NCBI RefSeq assembly: GCF_015553625.1
Contig: NZ_JADNGY010000003.1
Span: 1 to 64,000 of the forward strand
From: Streptococcus australis
Lineage (GTDB): Bacteria; Bacillota; Bacilli; Lactobacillales; Streptococcaceae
Length of the DNA stretch: 64,000 nt
Reading direction: 5' to 3'
The position numbers and the translations under genes are program-made. The notes below the pieces were generated by a model, which saw nothing but the letters and a program-made list of their open reading frames with translations, did no database searches and was not told the DNA's origin. Positions 51,446 through 61,593 of the stretch are shown here, one piece after another. Positions within the stretch are counted from its first letter, which is position 1. Each line of letters starts with the position of its first letter.

Positions 51446-52414
51446 TTAGTCTGCGTAAATATCTTCGAAAGCTGATTCGAGTGGAGGGAATGGGCTTTCT
51501 TCCGCAAATTTCACTGAAGCTTCCACTGCTTCTTTTACTTCTTCTTGGATCTGATCCAATTCTTCTGCGCTCGCAATCTCATTTTCAAGGAGATACTTGC
51601 GAAGGTTTTCGATTGGATCTTTCTTCTTCCACTCTTCGACTTCTTCACGGGTCCGGTATTTACCAGGGTCTGAAGATGAGTGACCAAGCCAACGATAAGT
51701 GACACTTTCAATCAAGACAGGACCTTTACCAGAGCGGACGTGTTCAACAGCTTTTTGGAATCCTTCATAGACATCGATAACATTGTTTCCATCAGGAATA
51801 AACATTCCAGGAATGCCGTAAGCAGCACTACGCTCGTGGATATGCTTGACATTGGTCATTTTCTTAATGTCAGCAGAGATTCCATAACCGTTATTGATAC
51901 AGTAGAAAATTACCGGAAGATTCCAAATAGAAGCCATATTCACTGCTTCGTGGAAGACACCTTCGTTGGTTGCGCCGTCCCCAAAGAAGCAGACAACAAT
52001 CTTGCCAGTCTTGTGCATTTGTTGAGTAAGGGCTGCACCTACGGCAATCCCCATACCACCACCAACGATACCATTGGCACCAAGGTTACCAGCATCAAGG
52101 TCGGCGATATGCATTGATCCACCCTTCCCTTTACAAGTACCGGTATACTTACCAAGGATTTCTGCCATCATACCATTCAAATCGATTCCCTTAGCGATGG
52201 CTTGTCCGTGACCACGGTGGTTAGATGTCAGCAAATCATCATCGTTCAAAGCCAACATCGCTCCAACGTTAGCCGCTTCTTCCCCAACAGAAAAGTGCGT
52301 CATTCCTGGCACTTTCCCTTTTTTTACTAACTGTGCAATTTTTAAGTCCATACGACGGATTTCTTCCATTTTACGGAACATTTCCAATAAGAGACTTTTA
52401 TCTAATGTTGCCAT
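51446..52414 (-). CDS. pdhA: Pyruvate (2-oxo acid) dehydrogenase E1 alpha subunit
   Basis: 322 aa. The thiamine diphosphate motif GDGATNEGVFHEA...NNGYGIS is complete, and the phosphorylation-loop-like region RYRTREEVE is visible. First gene of the operon, AGAAAGGC upstream of the ATG. Promoter expected in 52415-52560. Confidence 0.94.
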   Translation of the reverse strand: MATLDKSLLLEMFRKMEEIRRMDLKIAQLVKKGKVPGMTHFSVGEEAANVGAMLALNDDDLLTSNHRGHGQAIAKGIDLNGMMAEILGKYTGTCKGKGGSMHIADLDAGNLGANGIVGGGMGIAVGAALTQQMHKTGKIVVCFFGDGATNEGVFHEAVNMASIWNLPVIFYCINNGYGISADIKKMTNVKHIHERSAAYGIPGMFIPDGNNVIDVYEGFQKAVEHVRSGKGPVLIESVTYRWLGHSSSDPGKYRTREEVEEWKKKDPIENLRKYLLENEIASAEELDQIQEEVKEAVEASVKFAEESPFPPLESAFEDIYAD

Positions 52415-52596
52415 TATTTCGCCTTTCTAAGCAATTATTCATTCTATTTTATTCTATCTCACTATGAAAACACTGTCAAAATAAATGCTCATTTCCTTTC
52501 ACAAACTAATCCGTCTAGAATGCTGATAGATATGAATTTACAAACTGTTATATAAAAGATTCACAAAGTCGTTTTTTTTTATGGAAAATCAAAAAA

Positions 52597-52617
52597 CCGA
52601 TAGGGAAGACCTATCGG
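52597..52617 (-). terminator. Terminator of the ATP-grasp/esterase operon
   Basis: CCGATAGG/CCTATCGG stem with a 5-base loop, followed on the minus strand by TTTTTTGATTTTCC, 7 bases past the ATP-grasp stop. Confidence 0.85.
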
Positions 52618-52623
52618 AATATT

Positions 52624-53790
52624 TTATTGATGGCGTTGGCCAAAGTCATGAATCATTTGTTCTAACTCCTCACGACTTGGCGTTGTTAACATGTAAAGAT
52701 AATCACCTTGAAGCTCGGCAAAGGCAGCAGGCATATCTTTCTTCACGCGGAATTGGTCATGGTATTTAGCTAAAACTTCATCCTCAGAAAGGACATAAGC
52801 TGCATTGGCACGGCGTGAAGTCGCCAAGCAATAAAGGGGCTCAAACTCAGAAGCTGGGAAAGGTTCTCCTGCTACAATAGCTGCATACCCACGGTACAAG
52901 TCGATGGAGTGAGCATAATTGTATACATCGATCGTAAATCCACCTGCAGGTCGGTTATTGTACTCAATCGCAATATAGTCATCCCCATCACGGAAAAACT
53001 CAATATGGAAGAACCGCTCCTTCATACCAAAAGCTTTGACAATAGCTTCACCGTACTGACGCAATTTTGGATCCATCTCTTTGAGGACATAATAAGAGTT
53101 GTCCATCTTGTAGAGCATCAAGTCAAGTGGTGTATAGGCATAGTCAAAAGTAGTTGAAAAGACAATGTTTCCATCTCGATCCACTAAACCATCAAAGGTA
53201 CAGATTTCACTAGAAGTAACGAATTTTTCAAAGAAATACTCTGTATGTCCATCCCATTCAGCTTTGAAATGATTCACATCTTCTGGAGTTTCAATTTTAA
53301 AGGTCGCTGCCGCTCCTACTCCGTTATCAGGCTTGGCAATCAATGGCAAACCAATCTTCTTCACAGCCTTATCGATATCTTTTTCTGCTTTGATCACAGC
53401 ACCAGGAACGACAGGAACTCCTGCTTTCTTAAAGAGTTTCTTCATTTCTGATTTAAACTTGGTTTTCTTTAAATCTTTTGGTTTGGCCCCAAAGACATTG
53501 AATTGCTCACGAAGTGCCGCATCCAATTCCAACCAGTATTCATTGTGAGATTCGATGCGATCGATTGGGCCATGTTTATAGAAGAGAAAGGCAGCTGCAC
53601 GCTTCACTTCGTCCAAGTTTTCCATGTTATCAACACGGAAATACTCTGTCAAACTGTTGCGCAAAGGTTCGTCTAACTGCTCGTAAGGCTCTTGGCCAAT
53701 CCCCAATACAGTGATTCCTTTGTTGGCCAACTCAATGGTGAATTGTTGGAAATTTTGTGGATAATAAGGTGAAATAACAAGATAATTCAT
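52624..53790 (-). CDS. ATP-grasp ligase of unknown substrate
   Basis: 388 aa. N-terminal Rossmann-like domain (1-100: LVISPYYPQNFQQFTIELAN), then ATP-grasp with LPLIAKPDNGVGAAATFKI (ATP-binding Lys/loop), FEKFVTSSEICTFDG and the metal site EFFRDGDDYIAIEYNNRPAG. Such enzymes join a carboxylate to an amine or thiol. Last of a three-gene operon with two esterases; gap 21 bases. The product may be a small peptide-like compound; nothing more specific is visible. Confidence 0.8.
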   Translation of the reverse strand: MNYLVISPYYPQNFQQFTIELANKGITVLGIGQEPYEQLDEPLRNSLTEYFRVDNMENLDEVKRAAAFLFYKHGPIDRIESHNEYWLELDAALREQFNVFGAKPKDLKKTKFKSEMKKLFKKAGVPVVPGAVIKAEKDIDKAVKKIGLPLIAKPDNGVGAAATFKIETPEDVNHFKAEWDGHTEYFFEKFVTSSEICTFDGLVDRDGNIVFSTTFDYAYTPLDLMLYKMDNSYYVLKEMDPKLRQYGEAIVKAFGMKERFFHIEFFRDGDDYIAIEYNNRPAGGFTIDVYNYAHSIDLYRGYAAIVAGEPFPASEFEPLYCLATSRRANAAYVLSEDEVLAKYHDQFRVKKDMPAAFAELQGDYLYMLTTPSREELEQMIHDFGQRHQ

Positions 53791-53811
53791 AGACGTCTCC
53801 TCCCTTTTGAC

Positions 53812-54552
53812 TTATAGATACATTTGTCCTAAGAAGTATGGCATTTGCTTCCGCCACCAGTCCCAATCATGGGCTACATCGTGGCCCCACTCAGCAAACC
53901 AAGCAGGGATATTTTTGTGATCAAAGGCTTCCTTCAATTTATAGAAGGATGGAAGGCCATCTTGCTCCCATGCCCCAAGACCTGTACAGATAACAATTTC
54001 TGCCTGACGGTAACGGTCGATAAACCAACCGTCATTTTGATGCCAAATATAATCAGACGGAGAGTTTTGGTAAATTGCTTCATCTCCTCCAAACTCACCA
54101 ACAAAGAAACGAGCATCATAGACACCACTCAAGGCAATGACTTTGTTGAAGACATCTGGGTGTTGCAAGAAGAAATTGAGCGCGTGGTAAGCTCCCATTG
54201 AGCAGCCGGTTGTCATCATTGGGTCAAACCAACCTGTTTTGTGCTTGATGAAAGGAATGGCCTCTTCAATAACATAGCGTTCATAGGCACGGTGCATCTC
54301 TGCACGATCGTGAGGGTTTTTCCAATCACAAAGCCAGCTCTCACTATCGACACTCGAAAGGGTGAAAAATTGAACCCGTCCTTCTTCAATAAACTGAGCA
54401 CAAGCATCAATCATACCGAAGTCATAGTACTCATTATGGCTTCCACCAGATGAAGCGAAGACCACAATAGGAATCCCCGCATGACCATAGCGGTTTAGAT
54501 ACATTTCGCGGTTAAGTTGGCCACTCCAGTGGCTTAAATGTTCAATATTCAT
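53812..54552 (-). CDS. Esterase-fold protein (EsteraseD/enterochelin-esterase-like) 1
   Basis: 246 aa alpha/beta hydrolase. Nucleophile Ser in TTGCSMGAYHALNF, acid in the GLGAWEQD region and His in EWGHDVAHDW. The oxyanion loop is FASSGGSHNEYYDF. Cytosolic, no signal peptide. AGAGGG upstream of the ATG. Adjacent to a second esterase of the same superfamily, so the two probably act on related esters made with the ATP-grasp product. Confidence 0.82.
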   Translation of the reverse strand: MNIEHLSHWSGQLNREMYLNRYGHAGIPIVVFASSGGSHNEYYDFGMIDACAQFIEEGRVQFFTLSSVDSESWLCDWKNPHDRAEMHRAYERYVIEEAIPFIKHKTGWFDPMMTTGCSMGAYHALNFFLQHPDVFNKVIALSGVYDARFFVGEFGGDEAIYQNSPSDYIWHQNDGWFIDRYRQAEIVICTGLGAWEQDGLPSFYKLKEAFDHKNIPAWFAEWGHDVAHDWDWWRKQMPYFLGQMYL

Positions 54553-54591
54553 AAGTTCCCTCTTTCTCTTTATATATTTACTTTAAGATTA

Positions 54592-55419
54592 TTAATCCCA
54601 TTTTTCTGCCAAAAAGCGAAGGCATTCTGGTAGATGTTCAGCCCAGGCTTCTTCATGGTGGATCGCCCCAGATTGAATCCGAATGGCGATATTTTCTAAA
54701 GCAACTCCTTGTTGAATAACATCATGGTAATAACGAAGAGATGAGTCTATATAGGCTTGCTTGATATTCCCAGCCATTAACGTTTTATCAGTATCATCTG
54801 CCTCTTCAGTCCCTACATAGATGTATATACGTTGATCCGGATACAAGTTCTTACGCTCGATATAGCGATCAAAGGCTTCTTGATGCAACCAGTTGGCAGA
54901 GGAGAAGACTCCCAGACAACCGATTTGATCTTGGTATTCTAGGCCCAAAAATTGTGTGATGTTACCGCCTAACGAAGATCCAATCATAGCTGTATGTTCT
55001 CGATCAGCAAGAGTGCGATATTCTTGATCGATAAAAGGTTTGACCACATCCATGACAAACTCCCCATACTCGACGCCCTTGCCACCAAATTGCATACCAG
55101 GAATATTGGATTCCTTGTACTTCCAGGCAGAGTATTCGTTCATCCGTTGCAAGCCATCATTATCAATGGCAACAACAATCATGCGACTAATGTCTGGATT
55201 ACGCTTGATGGCTGGAATGACCTTCCAAGAGTGACCTACATAGGCTTCCTTACTATAGAAGACATTCTGTCCATCATGGAAATAAACGACAGGGTAGCGT
55301 CGATCAGTATCTGTTTCATAATTTTTAGGTAATAAGACTCGCACACGACGGAGTTTTCCGGTATAAGGCACTTTCAACTCGTGTGTCTTCATCTCTAAAT
55401 AAAAATAGGATTTATTCAT
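54592..55419 (-). CDS. Esterase-fold protein (enterochelin-esterase-like) 2
   Basis: 275 aa. Starts YLEMKTHELKVPYTGKLRRV, typical of the Fes/esterase D group, with YFHDGQNVF, nucleophile Ser in MIGSSLGGN, an Asp-rich EEADDTDKTL region and catalytic His in GAIHHEEAWAEHLP. First gene of the operon; the gap to the next gene is 39 bases. Distinct in sequence from its neighbour. Confidence 0.82.
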   Translation of the reverse strand: MNKSYFYLEMKTHELKVPYTGKLRRVRVLLPKNYETDTDRRYPVVYFHDGQNVFYSKEAYVGHSWKVIPAIKRNPDISRMIVVAIDNDGLQRMNEYSAWKYKESNIPGMQFGGKGVEYGEFVMDVVKPFIDQEYRTLADREHTAMIGSSLGGNITQFLGLEYQDQIGCLGVFSSANWLHQEAFDRYIERKNLYPDQRIYIYVGTEEADDTDKTLMAGNIKQAYIDSSLRYYHDVIQQGVALENIAIRIQSGAIHHEEAWAEHLPECLRFLAEKWD

Positions 55420-55472
55420 TGTCAGAAAACTCTCTATATTCTAAATTTTTATTTATTATACCATTTTTATAA

Positions 55473-55502
55473 GAAAAAGTCTGGATTTCTCCAAACTTTT
55501 TC
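55473..55502 (-). terminator. Terminator of trmFO
   Basis: GAAAAAGTCTGGA/TCCAAACTTTTTC arms (one mismatch), followed on the minus strand by TTATAAAAATGG; it lies 11 bases past the trmFO stop and is A/T flanked. Confidence 0.7.
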
Positions 55503-55513
55503 ATTGATTGACT

Positions 55514-56848
55514 TTATTTTCCAATAAATGTTGCCAGATCTTGTAAAGAACGTTCGGCAATTTTCTCGTAACGTTCCTTTTTATCCCTAATGCGTGGACC
55601 ATCTAGCTCTTTGATAATTCCAAAGTTGACATTCATGGGCTGGAAATGCTTGCTATCGGCATGGGTAATATAGTGAGCCAGACTTCCGATGGCTGTTGTT
55701 TCTGGGAAAATGGCTGCTTCCTCGCCTTTGAAGAGACGTGCCGCATTGATCCCGGCTACTAAGCCTGAGGCAGCTGATTCAACATAGCCCTCTACTCCTG
55801 TCATTTGACCTGCAAAGAAGAGGTTTGGTTGTTTCTTAGAACGGTAAGTCTGCTCAAGGAGATTTGGAGAGTCCATGTAAGAATTGCGGTGCATGACTCC
55901 ATATCTCACAAACTCAGCGTTTTCCAAACCAGGGATCATTTGGAAGACCCGTTTTTGTTCGCCCCATTTGAGATGCGTTTGGAAACCGACGATATTGTAA
56001 AGGCTAGCAGCCGCATTGTCTTGGCGTAACTGAACGACTGCGTATGGTGTCTTGAACTCCCCATCCCGAGGCCCTTTGTAGTCATCCGGATACTCGAGTC
56101 CAACTGGCTTCATCGGACCATAGAGCATGGTTTTAATCCCTCGTTTAGCCATAACTTCAATTGGCATACAACCTTCGAAATACTTTTCTTTTTCAAAAGA
56201 GTTAAGCGGGGCTTCTTCCGCATTGATCAAAGCCTCATGAAAATCCATAAACTCTTGTTTGGTCATTGGGCAGTTGAGATAAGCTGCTTCTCCTTTGTCA
56301 TAACGTGACTTGAGATAAACCTTACTCATATCAACTGTATTGACATCGATGATAGGAGCTGCTGCATCGTAAAAGTAGAAGCCATCTCCTCCGTTAAGCT
56401 CATGAATCTTTTCAGCCAAAGCATCACTAGTTAGAGGACCCGTTGCGACCACTGTGATAGCATCCGTCGGTAATTCCGTGATTTCATCGCGAATCACTTC
56501 AATCAGAGGGTGTTGGGACACCTTCTCTGTTACCCGCTTAGCAAAGCCTTCGCGATCCACAGCGAGTGCTCCACCAGCCGGCACTCGAGTTGCTTCAGCT
56601 GCCTCCAGAATGACAGAACCAAGACGACGCATTTCTTCCTTGAGGAGACCAACAGCATTGGTTAACGAATCCCCACGAAGAGAGTTCGAACAAACTAGCT
56701 CAGCAAAGTTGTCTGTTTTGTGTTGCGGAGTGGATTTGACCCCACGCATTTCATAGAGCTTTACAGGAATTCCCTGTTGGGCAATCTGGTAAGCTGCTTC
56801 CGAGCCAGCAAGGCCCGCACCGATAACATTGATATAAGATTGAGACAT
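55514..56848 (-). CDS. trmFO: tRNA (uracil-5-)-methyltransferase TrmFO
   Basis: 444 aa. Folate- and FAD-dependent enzyme making m5U54 in the T loop of tRNA. FAD motif [14 protein letters not shown] at residues 6-19, the FAELVCSNS segment with catalytic Cys and the C-terminal [16 protein letters not shown] are diagnostic. The start at 56848 follows AAAGAGGT; the longer frame from 56920 extends into the leader. Confidence 0.95.
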   Translation of the reverse strand: MSQSYINVIGAGLAGSEAAYQIAQQGIPVKLYEMRGVKSTPQHKTDNFAELVCSNSLRGDSLTNAVGLLKEEMRRLGSVILEAAEATRVPAGGALAVDREGFAKRVTEKVSQHPLIEVIRDEITELPTDAITVVATGPLTSDALAEKIHELNGGDGFYFYDAAAPIIDVNTVDMSKVYLKSRYDKGEAAYLNCPMTKQEFMDFHEALINAEEAPLNSFEKEKYFEGCMPIEVMAKRGIKTMLYGPMKPVGLEYPDDYKGPRDGEFKTPYAVVQLRQDNAAASLYNIVGFQTHLKWGEQKRVFQMIPGLENAEFVRYGVMHRNSYMDSPNLLEQTYRSKKQPNLFFAGQMTGVEGYVESAASGLVAGINAARLFKGEEAAIFPETTAIGSLAHYITHADSKHFQPMNVNFGIIKELDGPRIRDKKERYEKIAERSLQDLATFIGK

Positions 56849-56964
56849 GACACTAATACCTCTTTGGGTGGAACCTAAGTTCATATCAAAACAACTATCT
56901 GGACTGTTTGACACCCACAAATCTTTCTAAATTGATACTTGGTCCATTATACCAAAAAGGGCAT

Positions 56965-56997
56965 AAAAAAGACAGGGAGGCTAATCCTTCCTGTCTG
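56965..56997 (-). terminator. Terminator of the satD-satE operon
   Basis: AGACAGGAAGG/CCTCCCTGTCT (minus-strand reading) followed by TTTTTTATG. Confidence 0.85.
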
Positions 56998-57021
56998 GTC
57001 TATCGACTGTTAGTTGTTTTC

Positions 57022-57702
57022 TTATAAACACAACCAGGCTGCTAAGAGGGCAGATAGAATACTGAATAAGGACCCAATCAAGTAATATTCCGCGAAGGCT
57101 GGGTTCTCTGAAATTTTATTGTAGCGAGCGATGGATTTGGCTGTAAAGACTAGGCCGATAGAAGCAAATTGTCCATACACGAGACAGGCGCCGATAATCA
57201 ACCGCTCTAAAAAACCAATCATAGAACCAGCCCCAGTGATGGTATCCATTTTATCCTCCATCGTCGGCTGGTAATTGGCAAAGAGAATTTTAAAGACTAT
57301 ATTGGTCGGTTTTCCCACCAGGAGGACATAAAAGATCAGCTTTAAGATATCAGCAGACAGGTAGGTCGTGTTATTTTTTACTCCCAAGAAGACCAAAATA
57401 ATGATGATACCGACATGCAAGAATTGATCCACCGTAAAAGCCCATGAGTTTGTTAATTTCCATTGTTTTTGCACCCAAGGCTTGCTGTAATCAATCCCTG
57501 CATGAGTTAGCAAAATGATCAAGCAAATCCACCATAGGTCCAGGTGACAGAGGGAAACGACGATTAGGGGAAGAGCTACATAGAGAATATGAAGGACTAG
57601 AACCTTCTTATCCCGATTCTTGCGATCCGCCATCTTTTGACTTTGAAAATAATAATCCGATAACAAATGACAAATCAACAAGAGAATCAAGTATGGACTC
57701 AT
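57022..57702 (-). CDS. satE: SatE-like DUF3307 membrane protein
   Basis: 226 aa with about six hydrophobic spans. The start MSPYLILLLICHLLSDYYFQ and ADRKNRDKKVLVLHILYVAL match DUF3307, which includes S. mutans SatE from the secretion and acid tolerance operon. Met at 57702 is chosen by family usage; upstream codons overlap satD. Function unknown; cotranscribed with satD. Confidence 0.82.
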   Translation of the reverse strand: MSPYLILLLICHLLSDYYFQSQKMADRKNRDKKVLVLHILYVALPLIVVSLCHLDLWWICLIILLTHAGIDYSKPWVQKQWKLTNSWAFTVDQFLHVGIIIILVFLGVKNNTTYLSADILKLIFYVLLVGKPTNIVFKILFANYQPTMEDKMDTITGAGSMIGFLERLIIGACLVYGQFASIGLVFTAKSIARYNKISENPAFAEYYLIGSLFSILSALLAAWLCL

Positions 57703-57709
57703 TACAATA

Positions 57710-58387
57710 CTAGACAATCCGGTCATAAGCCTCTCCTTTCACTAGAGCTTGTATACTAGCAAGGGCAGCTGCTCTCCCCCGTAAATACACACGAATACTA
57801 CTACTCTTTAAGCGTTTAGACAGTGCGCTTGGATTGATATCTAGTGATTGAGCTAAGTCTTGCTGACTAAAATTCTCACTGTATACAAATCTCTTAAGAA
57901 GATCTAGCAGGATTTCTTCCTGACTGCCACGCCAACCCGAACGAATGGCTTCTCCTGAAACAATGAGGGCGTTCACCAATAAGTCCTTGCTGTCGTTCCC
58001 GCTTGAAAAATAAATCTGGGTATTGCCGTAGTCATTTTTCTGATGAACCAGATTGATGGCCGCGCGTGCGTTCCAATAGGCTGGACCATCTGCCCCAATA
58101 CTTTGCAAGGGATCAATAGCTGTTGCAATCTCTCCAAGTCCGATACCAAAACGTAGTTGAGTCGGGCTTAGTTCTGAACGCAAGGTATCGATGATTTGAA
58201 AAACTGGAGCATCCACTTTTAAAAGTGCCTGAAACTCATCGCCCAGGGTCAAGGTAAAACAGGATGCCAAGTAATCTCCAAAGAGTTCATTCATTTTTCG
58301 AAGCGTTTTTTCTAACTGTTTTTGCAGGTTGAAACGTTCTTGAACCATTTTAGAATCAATGACATCTGCAATCAAAGCAAGATACAT
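57710..58387 (-). CDS. satD: SatD family protein with C-terminal HTH
   Basis: 225 aa. The N-terminal domain (MYLALIADVIDSKMVQERFN, then TLTLGDEFQALLK) has a nucleotide-cyclase-like beta pattern. The C-terminus (FSQQDLAQSLDINPSALSKR) is a helix-turn-helix, so it may bind DNA. S. mutans SatD belongs to the acid tolerance operon. AAGGAGG precedes the ATG. Three copies of a 13-base box lie directly upstream and could be its operator. Confidence 0.85.
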   Translation of the reverse strand: MYLALIADVIDSKMVQERFNLQKQLEKTLRKMNELFGDYLASCFTLTLGDEFQALLKVDAPVFQIIDTLRSELSPTQLRFGIGLGEIATAIDPLQSIGADGPAYWNARAAINLVHQKNDYGNTQIYFSSGNDSKDLLVNALIVSGEAIRSGWRGSQEEILLDLLKRFVYSENFSQQDLAQSLDINPSALSKRLKSSSIRVYLRGRAAALASIQALVKGEAYDRIV

Positions 58388-58401
58388 AAGCCCACCTCCT
58401 T

Positions 58402-58477
58402 ATGTCTATTATAACGAAAAAAAATAAAAATGTCTATTATAACAGACATTTTATAAAATTGCCGTTATAATAGACAT
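58402..58477 (-). promoter_or_regulatory. satD promoter/operator merged with the topA terminator
   Basis: GTTATAATAGACAT (minus strand) occurs at 58402-58415 and 58430-58443, and inverted at 58464-58477. On the minus strand TAGACA of the second copy and TATAAT of the first are 17 bases apart, a good promoter for satD. The inverted third and second copies form a 13 bp hairpin followed by TTTTTATTTTTTTT, a terminator for topA. Confidence 0.7.
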
Positions 58478-58494
58478 CGAATCATTCTAAAAAC

Positions 58495-60582
58495 TTATTT
58501 CACTTTTTCTTCTTCGTAGTCACCATTGCTACATACAACTTGCTTGCCACCACCACGTACTTTCTTTTCAACCAAATACTGACCACATTTTGGACAGTCA
58601 CGGCCAATTGGCTTGTCCCAAGAAGTGAATTCACATTCTGGGTAGCGATTGCATCCATAGAAGATACGGTTCCGTTTGGTTTTACGCTCGATGATTTGGC
58701 CCTGATGACAGTTTGGACATTCCACCCCAATTTCTTTGACAATCGCTTGGGTATGGCGACAATCTGGGAAGTTGCTACAAGCATAGAACTTACCATAACG
58801 TCCTAATTTGATGACCATGGGACTTCCACAAACCTCACAGTCAAAACCAGCCGCCTCATCCTTGATTTGAATTTTCTCCATCTCTTCTTCAGCCTTGGCT
58901 ACTTCTTTTTTAAATGGTTGGTAGAAGGAATCGATAACCTTTTGCCACTGCTCTTTCCCAAGTTCGACATCATCTAGTTTCCCTTCCATCTCAGCAGTAA
59001 AGGTTACGTTGACGATATCTGGGAAGAATTCAACGATCAGTTTATTGACGATTTCCCCTAACTCGGTTGGCTCGAAGCGTTTGGCTACAAGCTTCACGTA
59101 ATAGCGTTTTTGAATGGTCTCAATCGTTGGTGCATAGGTTGAAGGACGTCCCACTCCATTTTCTTCCAACGTCTTAATCAAGGTCGCTTCAGAATAACGA
59201 GCTGGTGGTTGGGTAAAGTGCTGTTCAGGTTTGCTATTGACCTGAGTGACAGTATCCCCTTCTTCCATATCCGGTAACATCTTGTTCTTATCCGAATCAT
59301 TATAAATCGCTAAATAACCGTCAAATTTCACCTGACTACCATTCGCTGTATATTGAACACCATTTTGCCCCAAACGGACATTCATAGTGTCAAAGACAGC
59401 TGCTGTCATCTGGCTAGCCACAAAACGGTTCCAGATCAAGGTGTAGAGCTTGAGCTGATCCTTGTCTAGGTACTTAGCAATTTTCTCAGGCGTATTGTAA
59501 ACACTAGAAGGACGAATAGCTTCATGGGCATCTTGGGCACCAGAAGCGTTTTTGACCCGGCTTCCGTGCTTGGAATACTTCTCTCCAAATCGATCAACGA
59601 TAAAGCTAGCTGCTTCATTTTGAGCGACTGGACTAATCCGAGTCGAGTCCGTACGCATATAAGTGATCAAACCTTGGACACCTGATCCAATATTGATTCC
59701 TTCATACAACTGCTGAGCCACCATCATGGTCTTACGAGTACGGAAGTTAATCTTATTGGCTGCATCCATCTGCATAGAAGAAGTTGTGTAAGGAAGGGGC
59801 GCATTGCGTTTGCGTTCCTTTTTCTCAACTTTTTCAACGATATACTCTTTCCCATCGAGATGCGAAAGAACAGCTTTCACATCCTCCTGGTTTTGAAGTT
59901 TCATCTTCTTGCCATTCATTCCATAGAAATTGGCTTGAAACTGCTTGGTTCCCTTTTTAAAGGTTCCATCAATTGTCCAGTATTCTTCTGGTTGGAAGGC
60001 ATTGATTTCTTCTTCCCGGTCAATGATCAATTTAAGAGCAACTGACTGCACCCGACCAGCAGAAAGTCCCTTTTTCACCTTTTTCCATAGAATTGGTGAA
60101 ATCGAGTACCCTACAATCCGGTCCAAGACACGGCGTGCTTGTTGAGCATCTACCAGATCCATATCAATCTTACGGGGTTCTTGAAAGGCATTTTTTACCG
60201 CATCCTTAGTAATTTCATTGAAAACGACACGGTTCTTATCTTCCTTATCCAACTGAAGAATATGGGCCAAGTGCCAAGAAATAGCTTCTCCTTCACGGTC
60301 TGGGTCACTTGCGAGAAAGACTTGTTTAGCCTTTTTAGCCTCTTTTTTCAATTCATTGATCAAAGGAGCTTTTCCGCGAATATTAATGTATTCAGGTTCA
60401 TAATTGTTATCAAAATCAATGGACATGGTAGATTTTTTCAAGTCACGAATATGCCCCACACTGGCCATGACCTTATAATTTCTACCAAGATATTTTTCAA
60501 TTGTCTTCGCTTTCGCAGGAGACTCCACAATGACTAAATTCTTTTTAGCTGTTGTGGTTTTCTTTTTTGTTTTAGTAGCCAC
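58495..60582 (-). CDS. topA: DNA topoisomerase I
   Basis: 695 aa type IA topoisomerase relaxing negative supercoils. TOPRIM domain near the start ([17 protein letters not shown], with [13 protein letters not shown]), active-site Tyr in [11 protein letters not shown], and three C-terminal zinc ribbons (CEVCGSP...C, CPNCHQG...C, CPKCGQY...C; the third is Cys-poor). Length is normal for streptococci. 'RS' tail of Lys/Thr at residues 2-14 may help DNA binding. Confidence 0.96.
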   Translation of the reverse strand: MATKTKKKTTTAKKNLVIVESPAKAKTIEKYLGRNYKVMASVGHIRDLKKSTMSIDFDNNYEPEYINIRGKAPLINELKKEAKKAKQVFLASDPDREGEAISWHLAHILQLDKEDKNRVVFNEITKDAVKNAFQEPRKIDMDLVDAQQARRVLDRIVGYSISPILWKKVKKGLSAGRVQSVALKLIIDREEEINAFQPEEYWTIDGTFKKGTKQFQANFYGMNGKKMKLQNQEDVKAVLSHLDGKEYIVEKVEKKERKRNAPLPYTTSSMQMDAANKINFRTRKTMMVAQQLYEGINIGSGVQGLITYMRTDSTRISPVAQNEAASFIVDRFGEKYSKHGSRVKNASGAQDAHEAIRPSSVYNTPEKIAKYLDKDQLKLYTLIWNRFVASQMTAAVFDTMNVRLGQNGVQYTANGSQVKFDGYLAIYNDSDKNKMLPDMEEGDTVTQVNSKPEQHFTQPPARYSEATLIKTLEENGVGRPSTYAPTIETIQKRYYVKLVAKRFEPTELGEIVNKLIVEFFPDIVNVTFTAEMEGKLDDVELGKEQWQKVIDSFYQPFKKEVAKAEEEMEKIQIKDEAAGFDCEVCGSPMVIKLGRYGKFYACSNFPDCRHTQAIVKEIGVECPNCHQGQIIERKTKRNRIFYGCNRYPECEFTSWDKPIGRDCPKCGQYLVEKKVRGGGKQVVCSNGDYEEEKVK

Positions 60583-60674
60583 TTTTTTACCTCTATTTTG
60601 TAATAAACCTCATAGAGTGTAAACTATTTTTTTCGGGATGTCAACCGTGAAGTTCTCCTATAGGAAAACTCATT

Positions 60675-61517
60675 TTAAAATTCAAACTCATCTAGGACAT
60701 CTTTTCCACTGGTCACAAGCTTTGCTCCTTCTTGAATGAGGTGATGACAACCATCAGAACGACCATCCAATATAGAACCTGGAATAGCGAAAACATCACG
60801 ACCTTCTTCCATAGCACGCTCACAAGTGATTAGACTCCCAGACCGCATCCGCGCTTCTGCCACAATCACCGCTCTAGAAAGGCCAGCAATAATCCGATTA
60901 CGCTCTGGAAAATGGTGTTTTTGAGGGCCTTGGCCAGGACCGTATTCTGTTAAAACCAAATGGCTCCCACCCATGTACTTCTGCAACTGTTTATTAGATC
61001 TAGGATAGAAGACATCTAACCCAGTACCAATCACACCAATTGTTTTTCCTCCATTTCGAATAGCTGCATAATGAGCCGCAGCATCTATCCCCTTGGCTAA
61101 TCCACTCACCACAATCAATTCGTTGTTTAACTCATTAATGATTTTTTCGACAGATTGAATCCCTGTGCGGCTGCAGGAACGACTCCCCACGACTGCTATT
61201 TTGGGATGTTTAAGAAGGTCAATGTTACCTGAGTAAAACAACAAAACAGGTGGGTTATGCATCCAAAGAAGTTCTTCAGGATATTCTGGATCCATAATGG
61301 ATATCGAATCAAACTCCTTGAACTCTTCCCTCAAGACCTTGTCATCAATCCGAATATATCGTTCCATAAAAAGTGTTTGATTGCGACACCCTGCAATTTT
61401 TGCCATTAATTCTAAAGAAGGCCATTCCCCATTCATTTCCCAGTAATTGACAATGCTAAAAACCTGTAGATTAGACAGGCCAGCAACCTTTAATTTATAA
61501 AGTTCATATTTGTTCAT
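60675..61517 (-). CDS. dprA: DNA processing protein DprA
   Basis: 280 aa. Loads RecA on incoming single-stranded DNA during transformation and, in streptococci, helps shut off competence through ComE. SAM-like N-terminus (1-70), then Rossmann fold with VVGSRSCSRTG, VSGLAKGIDAAAHY, GTGLDVFYPRSN and AEARMRSGSLIT. Intact length implies functional natural transformation, relevant to the foreign DNA in this window. Confidence 0.95.
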   Translation of the reverse strand: MNKYELYKLKVAGLSNLQVFSIVNYWEMNGEWPSLELMAKIAGCRNQTLFMERYIRIDDKVLREEFKEFDSISIMDPEYPEELLWMHNPPVLLFYSGNIDLLKHPKIAVVGSRSCSRTGIQSVEKIINELNNELIVVSGLAKGIDAAAHYAAIRNGGKTIGVIGTGLDVFYPRSNKQLQKYMGGSHLVLTEYGPGQGPQKHHFPERNRIIAGLSRAVIVAEARMRSGSLITCERAMEEGRDVFAIPGSILDGRSDGCHHLIQEGAKLVTSGKDVLDEFEF

Positions 61518-61568
61518 TCGTAAACCTCATTTTCTACTATCTATTTATAATATTCGTAAAAGAAAACA

Positions 61569-61593
61569 AAAAAAGCTCTAAAAATAGAACTTT
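61569..61593 (-). terminator. Terminator of the ROK gene
   Basis: AAAGTTCT/AGAGCTTT arms (G-U allowed), loop of A/T, followed on the minus strand by TTTTTTGTTTTC. Confidence 0.65.

Noticed and set aside
51680..52117. 145 aa plus-strand frame inside E1 alpha
   Set aside because: Antisense shadow of a conserved enzyme gene; no start signal.
60139..60537. 132 aa plus-strand frame opposite topA
   Set aside because: Antisense to the TOPRIM region of TopA; composition is that of a shadow frame.
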